64,000 nt of DNA, taken from contig NC_088779.1 of assembly GCF_954871325.1 (NCBI RefSeq), positions 19,346,846 to 19,410,845 on the forward strand, given 5' to 3'. Source of the DNA: Gordionus sp. m RMFG-2023 (taxonomy: Eukaryota; Nematomorpha; Gordioida; Chordodea; Parachordodidae). Under the pieces are notes generated by a model that was not told where the DNA came from, did no database searches, and was given only the letters and a program-made list of their open reading frames with translations. Shown here piece after piece: positions 22,530 through 34,381 of the stretch. The position numbers were made by a program, and so were the translations under genes. Within the stretch, counting starts at the first letter, position 1. Each line of letters opens with the position of its first letter.

Positions 22530-25500
22530 TTAACACCCAAAGTCACTGTAAAAAATTAGTAAAGCTAAGAAGATAAAACAAATGGAGGCAAATATAAAAT
22601 AAAAATTGCGGCCCGAACTATAAGCGTTATCTTTTATTCTATAAAGATTAATTTTTCTATCGACGGATATGCTAAGAAGACAAGCTTGACTGTTTAGAGA
22701 GAAAAATGGTTGTGATAAATGGGTTTTTTCCGTTTTTTCGTTATCGTGTTCATGATTAAGTGGAATAAAATCGAGCCCTGTTATGAATATGTCGTGGGCG
22801 TGAGGAAAGTGAGATAAGCGCTGGATATGATTAGAAATTAGTTATTTTAGGGTAAAATTGTGAGATGAAGTGACAATAAGTGTATAAAAATAATGCGAGC
22901 CTTATTAAACTAGAACCATGGAATTGCATGTTCAAATTAGGCCAATCCGAAATCGGGCCGGATTTGGTTTGAAGCAAGGCTCCACTAACCTATGTAATAA
23001 AAATAAAATAATGGGATCCTGTTTTCACAGTTAGCGCGAATTCGTGGCGAAGTATACAAAATTCGCGGAAAGGAATACAAAAACACAGTATTTTGTAAAC
23101 ATTGTGGCAAACTCGCGCTAACTGTGAATGAAGTGTTATGCCATATTACATCAAATTATGTATACTTTTAAATCGTTTGTTGTGTATATGGACACCGAAC
23201 CATCACTAGTACCTATTGCCAAATATTTCCCGGAATAACTAAATTGATTTATATTAACAAAAAAGTATATATGATATTTTTTTAAATATATATTTCAAAT
23301 AAGATTATAAAAATATCTAATATCGTAATAAATTTTTGTTTGTTGCTATGTGAGATTTTTGATGTATATTAACAGACTATGATATTTATTCGATATAAAT
23401 TCATTTCAACAAATGTACCAAAGGCTTAGAGTTATATATAAAAAAATAGTTTTCTATAAAAATTTTAATAACTCGAGTGCCAATATATAGGATTCCTCAT
23501 TGCCGGTAACCTTGATATCGCATATCCTATAATCTGTTTTATTATCAAAACCTTCATCTAAATCCGATTCCAAAATTTCCCATTCAGTTAGGTAAGATGG
23601 TTGTCGAACTTTGGCGCGTGTACAGGGTATGTGAACTGTATACAACTTAGTTTGAGGAGAAGCCGTTTGATATCTAGTAAACAAAATTTTAATTGAAAAA
23701 TAATTTTATTTTTATAAGTAATTTATTATTTTAAAAAATCTTGCTTTCTGTCTTAAGGTGGCGCGGACTGAGAACGTCATCGAACCCTAATGTATGTTTT
23801 AAAAGATTTCTCATAATGGTTGGGGTCAGGAAGGGTATCCAAGAGTGAAAAAAACATATGCAAATAAATAGCCTTAATATAATCTATACGTGGAAAATAA
23901 TAATTTTAAAAAACAATATCTAATGAAACTAGATTTTTTTATTGCAGGATCGCTATTTTTCAAAAATTAACAATGTAGGGCACATTGACAGGCATGTTTC
24001 GTGTCCTAAACAATGTAGTATTTGAACTCTATTTGAGGGCTTTATTAAAAATGGAAGGAGCATCTTAAGTTATCTACTATCTAGCGTTGTTAAAGGTTAT
24101 TTTAAAAAGTAGTTAATTATCGTTACTACCACTAGTTACATTTTTAAAGCAACTAGTTACATTAAAAGCAGGGTGTCTAACAGATAAGATGGTCCCCTCA
24201 GGTTCTTAGTTGAATATTATTAAAACGGTTTAGTTCCTTTTCAGTACTTTAAAAGAATTTATAACGGTAAGTTTCGGTTTACAAATGCATATCGGCTTTT
24301 TATCGTTTCGATTTTTATAAGCTTTGATTTTTAAAGAATAATCATTTCATTGTATATATTATTTTGTTAACATCTAATTAGTGTTGTGAAACGACCCAAT
24401 TTTTGTAAAGGGCAAAACCAATATTTTAGCAAAAAATTCTGCGCAAACTTCAAGATTTTGTTAATAATGTGCAAACAGTTCTAGCATCTATGAGCAAAAT
24501 CTCCAGGCTTGCGTAATAATTTTGGACAAAATATTGAGTTAGCCGTTTTTAAACATAGAGCCGTTTAACCATACTATACTATTAATCTAATAAAAAAATA
24601 TTTTGCAAGCTTTTATAATTAAGAAGCAAGAAAAGATTTTAAATATTTTAAATTATGTTAATAATTTTATGTTAATCATTTTAAATATTTTAAATTATGT
24701 TAAACATTTAAAATAATAAACGTATATATATAATGTTTCGGTTTTTGCAATTTACAAATTTTAATCAAAGAAATTTAAATACAATTCAGATAAAGACATA
24801 ATTACACTGAAAAATGACTATAATATTTGATTGAATCTAAAATTTATAAATACCATAAGGAAAAATTATTTCATAATTGGTAAGCTAGTTTTTCTAAAAA
24901 ATAATACACAGACTGAACACAGAAGCGTTTGATGTAAGTGCGACTATTATTTTAAAAAAAACAGTAATTAAATCATCAAATAAGATATTTAGAAAAGTTA
25001 TTAGTTAATTTTGTAATTACATTTGTAGGTAGTTAAAGTAATTTCTTTGCAAAATGTAATTTAACATTACAAATATACAACATGGAAAATTAGGGCTGTG
25101 CCGATATTTAATATAGGATCGGCATCGATATTTAGCGTTTTCAAAAAATATAGGATCGGGCTGATCTTTTTTAAAAAACCGATCCGATCTGATATTTTTT
25201 TTATTGTTTTTAGTTATTTTATAATTGTATATATAATCATATATTCATAATAATAAATTAAAGAAAGGAACTAATATACAATTTATTTGTTGTAATGTTT
25301 TAAAATATAGTTTGTGTTAAATATGGATTTATATATATAATAATTTTATTTATACTAAGGTGTTTTATAGCATAAATTGTAATTTATTTCATTCATTCTT
25401 TGTATTTTATAAAATAATTTTCTATTAATATATTAAATATTTAACTCTTCATTTAAAAAAAATATAATTTTTTTATTAGACCAAAAAGAGAGATTGTAAT

Positions 25501-28500
25501 TTTGTATTATTTTTAATAAAATTTAAATTTCCATTTGTACACAACTCCCTGCTAATCTTAACAGTTTGAATTTTACACTATTTTTTGTTATATTATATGC
25601 AAAAATAAAAGGATTTTAAAACATTTAACGAGTCACAATAGTTAGTTTTGCTTAAAGGCTCGATTTAGCCAATTTTAAAACGATTAACTAAAATTTTATC
25701 CAAGAGTAAATTACCCATGACTTCTATTAGTGAAATTTCGAGGCATAGGCAATAATATTTTGGTTAAAATTTTGATTTGCCCCTTTTAAAAAATCGACTA
25801 AATGGAGCTGTTTAACAAAACTACCTTCACCCATTAACATTGTAAATATTTTAAATGTGAATATTAACCTTTGAAAAATAAAAAATAAATACACTTAATC
25901 ATTCGTGAAAGTTAATTGGTTTTTTCTAAATAGAAAATATTGATATATTTAGGACATTGATACAAAGATAGATGGTAAAATAATAATCAATATAAATATC
26001 GGATCGGTGAAAAATTTGTGGTCGGCACAGTCCTATCGAAATTTTAATCAAATAAACTTATTAAAATATAAATAAAGTAATGGTATAAATATTTTAGTAC
26101 CTACCTACATGCCCTAAATCTGTAACGAGTAGCAAGGCTCCACTTAAGTTCACATATTTTGGAGCCATCTTCCGAGTTCCATACATAAGCATGCCCGTCA
26201 CGTGATAATGAAACGATCTATTTATAAATTTTAAATTATATTAGGTGGGGTATTTTCGATAGAGTTAATTTAATAAAATAATGAGGATAATAAATTAGGA
26301 CTGCACCGATATTTTTGCCGATATTAAAATAACCTTATTATGATGTGCGTATCTCGGAATTGGCAATATATTGCAGTTAGTTTTTATGCATGAACATCTA
26401 GGAATATCGATATAACACAACTTGTATAAGATAACATTATTATAATAAGGAGCAGTTAGAATCAGGCGGTCCAAAACATGTTCAAAATCGAAGAAGAGTG
26501 GCTAACATTTTCAATACCTTTATATATTCATTCCAACAATAACCAAAAAATACTAAATATCTAAAATTTTAGATGAATTTAAGTTTTTCTTGCAAGCACT
26601 TAATATTGAGTATAATACAAAATTTGGTTATTTTGGCATAATTAGAGCCTATGACCTATTTCAAACGTGATCCACTCCCCTAAAAAATTAAATTAGGTCT
26701 AACCGATCTGGATGAACAATTTCCATGAAAAATAATGTAATTAATTTTTTAGCGAAAATGAGAAAATATCTTTAGGAAAATAAAATAATTTAAATTTTTG
26801 CTTTGCCTGAATCAGACCCAATAAAAATTAAGTTTTAAATCAGTATCTAGTCTAGAGAAAAAAGAAAGTCTCTCAGCCAGGTTCCGGCAAGATTATAGTA
26901 AAAAATCTTACCTTATCTAAATGGCATTTAATAATAAAAAACAATCAATAATGATTCCCTATTATATTAAAATTTTATGTAAAGAAATCACAAGGAAATA
27001 ATAATTTAAAATTTAAAATAAATTAAATATTACATGAGGCTTGGTAGGATGTATTTCTAAATCATCGATTTCGTTTTCATGGGCTTTGATTTCGCGAATT
27101 ATAGCCAAGGTATCCATCTTATAATAATTAATAAAATTTCCTAATATAATAATGGGACATATACAGGTTAGAAGTGTTTTATTTATTAATGCCTATTGCA
27201 AAGACGATGGTATATTAAATTATAAGCCCTTCATATATGTATTAAGCAAAAAAAGTTTAAATGTATATTTTAAAAATTTTTTAAATGATTATGTAAGCAA
27301 CATACATTAAAAATATGATTTCACAAAAGTTCATAAACTTGTATATATAATTATTTTGAATATTTAGAGATATCAATTTCAAGAGATTAAGCGAGATTAC
27401 GAATTTCAAACATATCTTCCGATTTTTAAATCTGGGAAATCATAATTGACCGAAAAATTCCAACTAACCCACACTGTGAATTTCAAATAATTCTGCCATA
27501 AACTGTTGAAATACATTTAAATTATAATAGAAAAATACACAAAAGTTTATGGCAGAAATTGTCTGAATTTTATAGGGTAGGTAGTCTAGAGTGTGGAATA
27601 TATATCCAACCAAATCAGATTTTTCAAATTTAAAAATCACACTAATTAAATGATATAAATTTGAGATATTCCGAGTCCCCATGGATTCCATATCACAATG
27701 TGATGTATATATAAAATTGAAAAAAAAGTTCATAAAAATAAATTTGGAAATTTTCTAAATTTTAATAAATCAATTAAAACCCTCATCGAGCCGGTCCTAA
27801 CCCAGGTCTAATTGAACTTAAAAGACATTTTTACTTGGTCGGATTTGGACTAAAATTTATTTAGAATGGGATATCTAAATTTCCTTAAATTATTTGTTTT
27901 CTAGTTTTTCCGTTTTAGTTCAAATATTGTTCTTTTTCACCAGTCCAATAAAAGAAATTTGGATCATATCCTTTTTTAAATTAAAGTTTGAATAGGATTC
28001 GGATCCTTAAAAAAATATTCGGATCTGTCGAACAAACAGTTTTATTTTTTTTCTCAGATCTGGTTGGATTTTTAAAAAAATAGGTCCAACTAATAGAGTC
28101 TAAAATTCATATTATAATAAATGGTAGATTAACGGATTGGAGTAGTAAAAAATATGCATAATATAAAAAAAAATACCCATTTAATATTTTTTTAAATAAT
28201 ATACTATTTAATATTTTTTTAAGGTAATAATAAACAAATAAACATCCCTAACCCTGTAAAGGTATTATTTTATTATATATTCATTATGATGAAAATTTCA
28301 TTGTTAATAAATAAATATATTACCTTTATATACTTTAATTTTAAATCCTTAACTTATATAAATTATTCAAGGCACAACTTCCAAAAATGATACATTTTTT
28401 AATATTATTTTATTGTAAGATATAAAATGAATAGTTACATTCCAGATCCTTATGAATCCATCAGTCCCACCAGTAATGATGAATTTTCGGTCAGAACAAA

Positions 28501-31500
28501 TCTTGACCGTCTTTTGATGAGCAGTGATTTTATGTGTGTCTGTGGTAACAGAATGTAAATGGATTAGTTTAAATTCATTTTTTAGCTCATATTTAGGCGA
28601 TTCGTGAGTATAATTTGAACGTTTCTCGTTTACATACACATCATTTATTTCTTTATTTTCATCTAAGAAATGTTGAACCACGCCATTCTTTTTAGTTATA
28701 TTGGAAATGATATTGAGGTCTAGAGAAGAGCGTGATTTATTATGGGAGGCTTTATGGTATGGTAAATGACCATTTGATAAAGAACCATTGGCTAATTTAC
28801 CATTGTGAGAGGCATCGGAGTCATAACGTTTTCTGTGACGCAAATCTAAATGTATCAAATATATATTTAAAATGTGATGGGCATATTTGTACTTATATTT
28901 GGAGATTTTAATAATAAGAGAGTAGAAAACAGCCAGATTAAGATTTTAGTCAAAATAATATTGTGTAGATATCGAGATTCGGCAAATAGAGGTCCAAACC
29001 TTTCTGCCATTTATGAGCAAAATCTCCAGGTCTACATAATATTATTTTGGCTAATTTCTTAATCGGGCCATTTAGCACCACTAGTACAAAGTTGGGCCAT
29101 GCCACAAATAGTTGTATCTAAAATACAAGATCCTTTTCTGTATTTTGCATCTTTCTGATATTTTAATATCTTAGATAGATAGATATAAGATATTATATTT
29201 TTAAAAGAATCTTTTTTATTTCCTTGACACAAAATAGTTACATTATATTCACTTTTATCATTTATAATTAATTTATGAAATTCATAAGAATAAATTAAAA
29301 GAAATAGGGAATAATTATTAGTATCTTCTTTCTTTCTTTTATTGGTCAAAAATATTTATATAGTTTTTTTTATAAGTTTTTGACTAAAAAATTTTTTTAA
29401 TTTATAAAGATAACCTTATCATTTTTTGAATAATATAAACTGGTCTTAGTTGAAAATTTGAAGGTATAAACTGATACCAAAACTTACATACTGTGATTAC
29501 TGGCCTAATGTATATCTAGATAATTTTTAATAAAAAGATTTTATATCAAATATACTCTTATAATCAGCCACGATTCGGTTGACCCCCTTCGATTTTTTTA
29601 AAATTTGGTAGGCAAAGAAAGTTAATGTATAAGAAATCGAAATTTTGGCCTTCTAACGTTTATATTTATGGAGATATTAAGGTTCAAAGTGGCAAAAATG
29701 AAGTATATGACAATTATCTGCCTTAACTCAATTAAGCATATCTTAAAAACTACATAATTATAAATAACAAATTTAATATCAAAATTACGCACAAAGATTA
29801 TACTTCTAGATAAAAATAAATTTTTCCAACAGCCATTTAAGTTAATATATAAAAACTAAAAAAATTTTTTGGAAATAATAAGACTTTCAATTAAAAAATT
29901 TAGTATACATTACTAAGCTCTTCCTTTATACTTATAAAAAAATCGGTCTTGAACGAGACCAGCTTCTATCTAGAGGAGGCGTCTTTGTATAAAATTATAC
30001 ATTAATCAGTTTTTAATGGTTTTTCTTAAGCTATTTAATATAATCTAAAGGAGTATTCATTTTGTAAGGAAATATTTATAACTGGCCATGTCCTAAACCA
30101 AGGTTCAGGGACAATAAAATTAAACTACCAATTATTTGTATAAATATAAAGGAAGGTGTATCTACTAAATTTTTTATAAAAATCGAAGGTAGTATTATTT
30201 CCAAAAAAATGTATTCAGTTCTTATATATTAAATAAAATGGCCAGAAATGGATATTAACTAGTGTTGTTAAACAGCTCGTTTTGAGCCGATTTTTAAACG
30301 GTTAACTCAATACTACATCCAGAAAACATTATACAAGCTTGATTTGCTCATAGAAGGAACAAAGGTCTATACATATATTATCGAAATCTCAAGGCTTAGG
30401 CAATATTTTTATAATATTGAGTTAGCCGTTTTAAAAATCGGCTCAAAACAAGCTATTTAACAACACTCATATTAACTTTGTTATTTACAATTAAGTAATT
30501 TTTAAGATGTGCTTAATTGAATGAAGGCAGATAATAGTAAAATATGTCATTTTTGCCAGTTTGAAGCCTATATCTTCAAAAATATAAATGTTACGAGGCT
30601 ACAATTTTTGGCATAATTACACTAACTTTTCTGCCCTTGCCAAATTTTAATAAAATAAAGGGGTTGGCTGAAAATCTCATTTTTTGCTTATTTGACATGG
30701 AATGTGACCCTCTTATATTATGCAATTTTGACATTTTTAATAAGATACATTCATCTAAGATAAATATTTTTTTATAAAGATTTGTATTAAGGGGTGTTAT
30801 TAACTTTCTATTTTTAGGGGGCCAAATAGGTCCCAAAATAAAAAATTAATTAAAATCAGTGTATTTATTTATTTTTTGTTTCAAAAATTGTATTTTCAAA
30901 ATTTGAACAAGGCTCAAACCTTCAAGAGCAATCCCCCTCTCCCCCAGTTTTCTGAAATATCTCATGATTGTTATGTCACCTAAATATTATAACATACATT
31001 TATAAGTAGATTTGAATACTATGTTGTAATAACAAATTATGTTTAACTATAAAATTTAGGCATTTTCTTTTATTAATTAAATTTTTTTAACTTTATATTA
31101 TGTTTATATGTTAATCTATATTGTACTAAAATAATATTTTTTTAATTGTACTTATTTTTAAATATGTAAATATAAAAATTTATCAATATAAAATATGATT
31201 TTAAACTTAAATTTTTTTTGGCTAATGATTGATTTGTTGACAACTTTTCTATAAGTTTTTCATCAATATTTTTTTGTATATATCTTTGCAAATGGAATGT
31301 TTGACATATATCCCCTAACCCTAAGGCCAAAAAATATTCTCCTAATATAGAATCGATGCATGAGTGTGCCATATTCATGGGTGCATATAAGCCCATATCT
31401 AGCAAGGAAACTATTTTTCCATATATTCGTTGATTATCAATTTCAATTTCGTATATAGCCTTAAAATATATAAATTTAAGTATATAAGTATTAATAAATT

Positions 31501-31634
31501 ACCAGAGAATTATCTACACCGGTTTTTGAACAGCCCCCTCCACCGGCCACTAAAAAATATCGGTTATTCAAAGCTTTTACACAATAAAGAGGATAATCAG
31601 TTATTGCCAAAAGGCTATTGTTTTTAAAGGGCAT
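22530..31634 (-). CDS. PREB: PREB/Sec12, ER membrane exchange factor for Sar1, eight exons, complete
   Basis: PREB/Sec12 is the ER guanine nucleotide exchange factor that loads Sar1 with GTP to start COPII coat assembly. Exons, in transcript order: 31634-31503, 31459-31207, 28845-28439, 27117-27034, 26217-26105, 23673-23473, 23238-23166, 22820-22530. Phases all close, giving 517 residues. LVAGGGGCSKTGVDN (residues 28-42) is the glycine-rich K-loop with the conserved Asn. WD/propeller landmarks follow: APMNMAHS, GGTDGFIRIWN (254-264), IKAHENEIDDL, RDGHAYVWN, TKLYTVHIP with PSYLTEW, AIGTSDGSVSIY, HAHDIFITGLDFIP, LSISVDRKINLYRI. A single hydrophobic helix at about 493-512 ends the protein, as in a tail-anchored type II ER protein. 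It is about 100 residues longer than human PREB, mostly in a low-complexity Ser/Asn/His/Lys linker (about 129-200). Introns hold several transposons. Confidence 0.93.
23024..23128. repeat. GC-rich perfect 16-bp inverted repeat in PREB intron 7
   Basis: TTCACAGTTAGCGCGA (23024-23039) is mirrored exactly by TCGCGCTAACTGTGAA (23113-23128). Inside, ATTCGTGGCGAA and AATTCGCGG give further partial pairing. Probably a small foldback MITE; no target duplication was fixed. Confidence 0.6.
24379..24576. mobile_element. short inverted-repeat element in PREB intron 5
   Basis: Left end TAGTGTTGTGAAACG, right end CCGTTTAACCATACTA, with the family's inner AAAATCTCCAGGCTTG block. Divergent copy without a clear target duplication. 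Confidence 0.55.
25091..26035. mobile_element. hAT-type non-autonomous element in PREB intron 5
   Basis: The ends TAGGGCTGTGCCGA and TCGGCACAGTCCTA are inverted copies. Flanking 8-mers TGGAAAAT and TCGAAATT agree at six of eight. Subterminal GGATCGG/CCGATCC blocks flank an AT-rich core, and a copy of the TAGTGTTGTTAAAC family (about 25640-25835) sits inside. A second partial end (TAGGACTGCACCGATAT) is at about 26299 in intron 4. No coding capacity. Confidence 0.65.
25640..25835. mobile_element. short inverted-repeat element nested in the hAT element
   Basis: TAGTTTTGCTTAAAGGCTCG at the left and GGAGCTGTTTAACAAAACTA at the right belong to the TAGTGTTGTTAAAC family. It lies inside 25091-26035, so it inserted after that element. 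Confidence 0.5.
27780..28110. repeat. worn GC-patch element in PREB intron 3
   Basis: CGAGCCGGTCCTAACCCAGG at the left and repeated TCGGAT or GGATC(C/T) blocks toward the right resemble the element in chitinase intron 4. No coding remnant; ends not fixed. Confidence 0.35.
28900..29090. repeat. partial TAGTGTTGTTAAAC-family copy in PREB intron 2
   Basis: The inner part (GAGCAAAATCTCCAGG) and right end (CATTTAGCACCACTAG) match the family; the left end is worn away. Confidence 0.45.
29565..30690. mobile_element. element with long (about 190 bp) terminal inverted repeats in PREB intron 2
   Basis: Positions 29565-29765 and 30490-30690 are imperfect inverted copies; AATTAAGCATATCTTAAAAA pairs with the reverse of the AAGATGTGCTTAATT region, and GGCAAAAATGA pairs with TCATTTTTGCC. 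The core carries no recognisable transposase and is interrupted by a short inverted-repeat element (30260-30468). Long arms with no coding core suggest a foldback or Tc1-like MITE; class uncertain. Confidence 0.65.
30260..30468. mobile_element. short inverted-repeat element with exact 8-bp target duplication
   Basis: Best copy of the family: TAGTGTTGTTAAACAGCTCG at the left, GCTATTTAACAACACTC at the right, flanked by exact ATATTAAC (30252-30259 and 30469-30476). It carries an outer arm pair (GAGCCGATTTTTAAACGG with its mirror near the right) and inner GCTTG...AAGGCTTAGG pairing, so a transcript could fold into nested hairpins. Confidence 0.75.
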
Positions 31635-32285
31635 ATGAGCAACTATATTGATTGCTACGTCTCAAAGAAAATGCATATGTGTAAATTGATATAGCTTATA
31701 TTCTCCTGGAAAACAGTAACTAAAGTAAATTTCAAGTTTCATTATTATTTCAGCTTATAATAAACTAAATATATTGTAACAAATATCATTTTTAATTTAT
31801 TTTGATAAAATTTTAAAAGTATGATATTGTAATATAATATTAAATAGAATAACTGAACAGGTGAAATCATTAAAAATTTTATTATGGTCTAATATAGTGC
31901 TATTTAAAAAAATTTGTTTTATATTAAATTATTAGTTTTTCCTATAATGCATTTCAAAGAATTATGCTATGTCCTCTTTAGTTTAAAAAAATAAAATATT
32001 CAAGGTTATTTTCATATTTTAATTTTGTCGGTATCTCTATCTGCTTATCAAAAACTTATATACTCCCTAAGGCAATATAAATATTGTTTCCTATCTACCC
32101 TCTACTTCTTACCCCTTAGTCAAAGAAAAGGAAATCAGAATTAGCATAAATAAAGACGTTTAAAATAAATATTATTAAAAAGGAAATCAAAGAAAATTAC
32201 TAATAAAATAAAATTACCAACTTCATTTTTTCTATAACTATTTTAAACAATATTTTTAATATTTACTGCGGTTCAGATTTTGGGC

Positions 32286-32486
32286 TAATGTTGTTAAACT
32301 GCTCGATTTTTAAAAACGGCTAGCCCAATACTTTAGCTAACAAATATTATGCAAGCCTAGAGATTTTACTCATAGATGGCAGAGAGGTTTGGACATCTAT
32401 TAACAAAATTTCTAGACTTGCCTAATATTTTTTGGCTAAAATATAGATCAGGCGTTTTTAAAAAATTGAATCGTTTAACAATACTA
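32286..32486. mobile_element. short inverted-repeat element cut by an insertion at its right tip
   Basis: TAATGTTGTTAAACTGCTCG at the left and GAATCGTTTAACAATACTA at the right mark the family. The next element (32488-32889) inserted at its last bases and duplicated AATACTAG. Confidence 0.65.
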
Positions 32487-32487
32487 G

Positions 32488-32889
32488 CAATGGCGTAGCT
32501 AGGAATTTTCCTTAGAGGGGGTCCATACATATAAAAGCCTGGGGGGCTTCGCCGGCCTTCGGCCCTTTTGCCCGGCCTTCGGCCGGGTTTATCAAATCAT
32601 AACCATATCTTAGATAATATATAATAAATATATTTTTTAAATGCATCAATAATTTGTTTTATAATTTAGTAGCTTATTCTCAATGACTTTATAATAATAC
32701 TATCCATATAATTTCAATAGTAATAAAATATTCTTCCACAAACATCAAAACCAGAAAAATATAAATATTATTGGTATTTATTTGATATAAAGTCACCACT
32801 TATAAGTCTTTTGAACGTATAATCTAAAAATAAATTTTTGTTCTGGGAGGGGTCCAAACCCGAAAACCACCCCCGTAGCTACGCCACTG
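32488..32889. mobile_element. CAGTGGCGTAGCTA-type hAT MITE
   Basis: Ends CAATGGCGTAGCTAGG and CCGTAGCTACGCCACTG with an exact 8-bp duplication AATACTAG (32480-32487, 32890-32897). Near the left end lies a GC-rich hairpin region of repeated GGCCTTCGGCC. 402 bp, non-coding. Related copies are at 36981-37535 and, reversed, at 60219-60580. Confidence 0.8.
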
Positions 32890-33179
32890 AATACTAGTAT
32901 GGATGCCTGGCTTATAATTTAAAGAAGGGGATTACTAACTCGTTATATGCAATTCTTTTAGTTTTTTTCTTGGAGTTATGTTGGAAACACATGATGGCTA
33001 GCTAAGATTAAGAAACCTATTTCATGAAATTAAAAAAAATACATTGTGATTCTATATAAATATAATTTCAATATAATATTATTTTAAGATATAAATTTGA
33101 GTGCTATCATAATATATAATAAATTGAAACAAGTGAAAGTAATAATAGGAATCGTGAAAAGGTTTCGATTATTATAATA

Positions 33180-33463
33180 TATTCTTATAAATTATTTTAA
33201 TAATATTATAATATAATTTAATCAATATTATAATTTTTTTAAATAATATTATAATTTATTTTAAATAATATTATAATTTATTTTAAATAATTTTATAATT
33301 TATTTTAATTAATATTATAATTTATTTTAATTAATATTATAATTTATTTTAATTAATATTATAATTTATTTTAATTAATATTAAAATTTATTGTAATTAA
33401 TATTATAATTTATTTTGATTAAAATTATAATTTCTATTTAATATTATAATTTATTTTAATTAA
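33180..33463. repeat. AT minisatellite, about 22-bp unit
   Basis: About a dozen copies of a unit like TAATATTATAATTTATTTTA run in tandem. The same unit resumes at 38112 beyond the piggyBac, showing that the transposon landed inside this array at a TTAA. Confidence 0.85.
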
Positions 33464-34381
33464 CCTTTCAAAACTCTGGTGGGGTATATGAAACCCCAGG
33501 CATAGTAGAAATGATATTGCATAAAAAAGGTTAAATATTATGATCTAAATTCTTTAGCAGCTTCACCAAATATATTTTAGAATCTATATTCAAGTTTTAT
33601 ATATTTTGGTTGGGTAGTTTTTAAGATATAAACATTTTATGACTGATTGGGGTTTGTGAGACCCCACCAGAGTAAATTTGTAATTTTTTAGGAAATGTTT
33701 TCTTTGAAATTATAAATATATATACTACTATATTATAAAATTTATCAAAATAAAATTTAAATATCTTATATTTAAAATGAGATATATGAAAAAGAAAACG
33801 TAAAGATTTTCTCTGGTGGAGTTATTTTATTTATATTTTTCAACAACTGACTCATTTCTCAAATTATTTTTATCATTTATAATGATTTTTGCAGATTCTG
33901 AAACTAAATATATAATTATTTAAGATGTAATATCATTTTATTTGAGGTGATTATGACTAAAATTAATAGTGAGGATGAAAATTTTATATATGATAGTGAT
34001 CATAATACACAATCTGAATTAGATGAAGAAGAAATGTTAGTTGAAGACAATAAACTTTATATTATTTAGGCAAATATGAAATCAGAGTTGTTAAGGAGCG
34101 GAGCTACAGAAGCGCCGATACATTTTTTCAAACACACCTGGAGCGCCCCCTTTTTAAAAATAAGGAGCAGGAGCTAGCTTCTTATAGGGCTGGAGTGGAT
34201 GAGCGCCGCTCCACCGCTCCTTTAAATTTAAGGTATAAATTAAATTATTTTTTAAATATTAATAATATTTGTTAATTAAAATTCAATAAAAATGAAATTT
34301 TATTTTATTTAAATTTATCCATTATTAAATGTTTAGCCGAGTTTTATAATGGTTTTCATCTAATTATTTTAAATATTAAAC

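Larger units (their letters stand above)
31635..33179. other. region upstream of PREB, with two mobile elements
   Basis: The PREB promoter should lie just above 31634; no TATA box or clear motif stands out. Apart from the elements at 32286-32486 and 32488-32889 I see no gene. Confidence 0.4.

Noticed and set aside
29059-29349. Minus-strand 96-codon frame in PREB intron 2
   Set aside because: The PREB exon phases close without it and its sequence matches no part of the family; part of it overlaps a repeat element.
31430-31627. Plus-strand frame over PREB exon 1
   Set aside because: Antisense to the well-supported first PREB exons.
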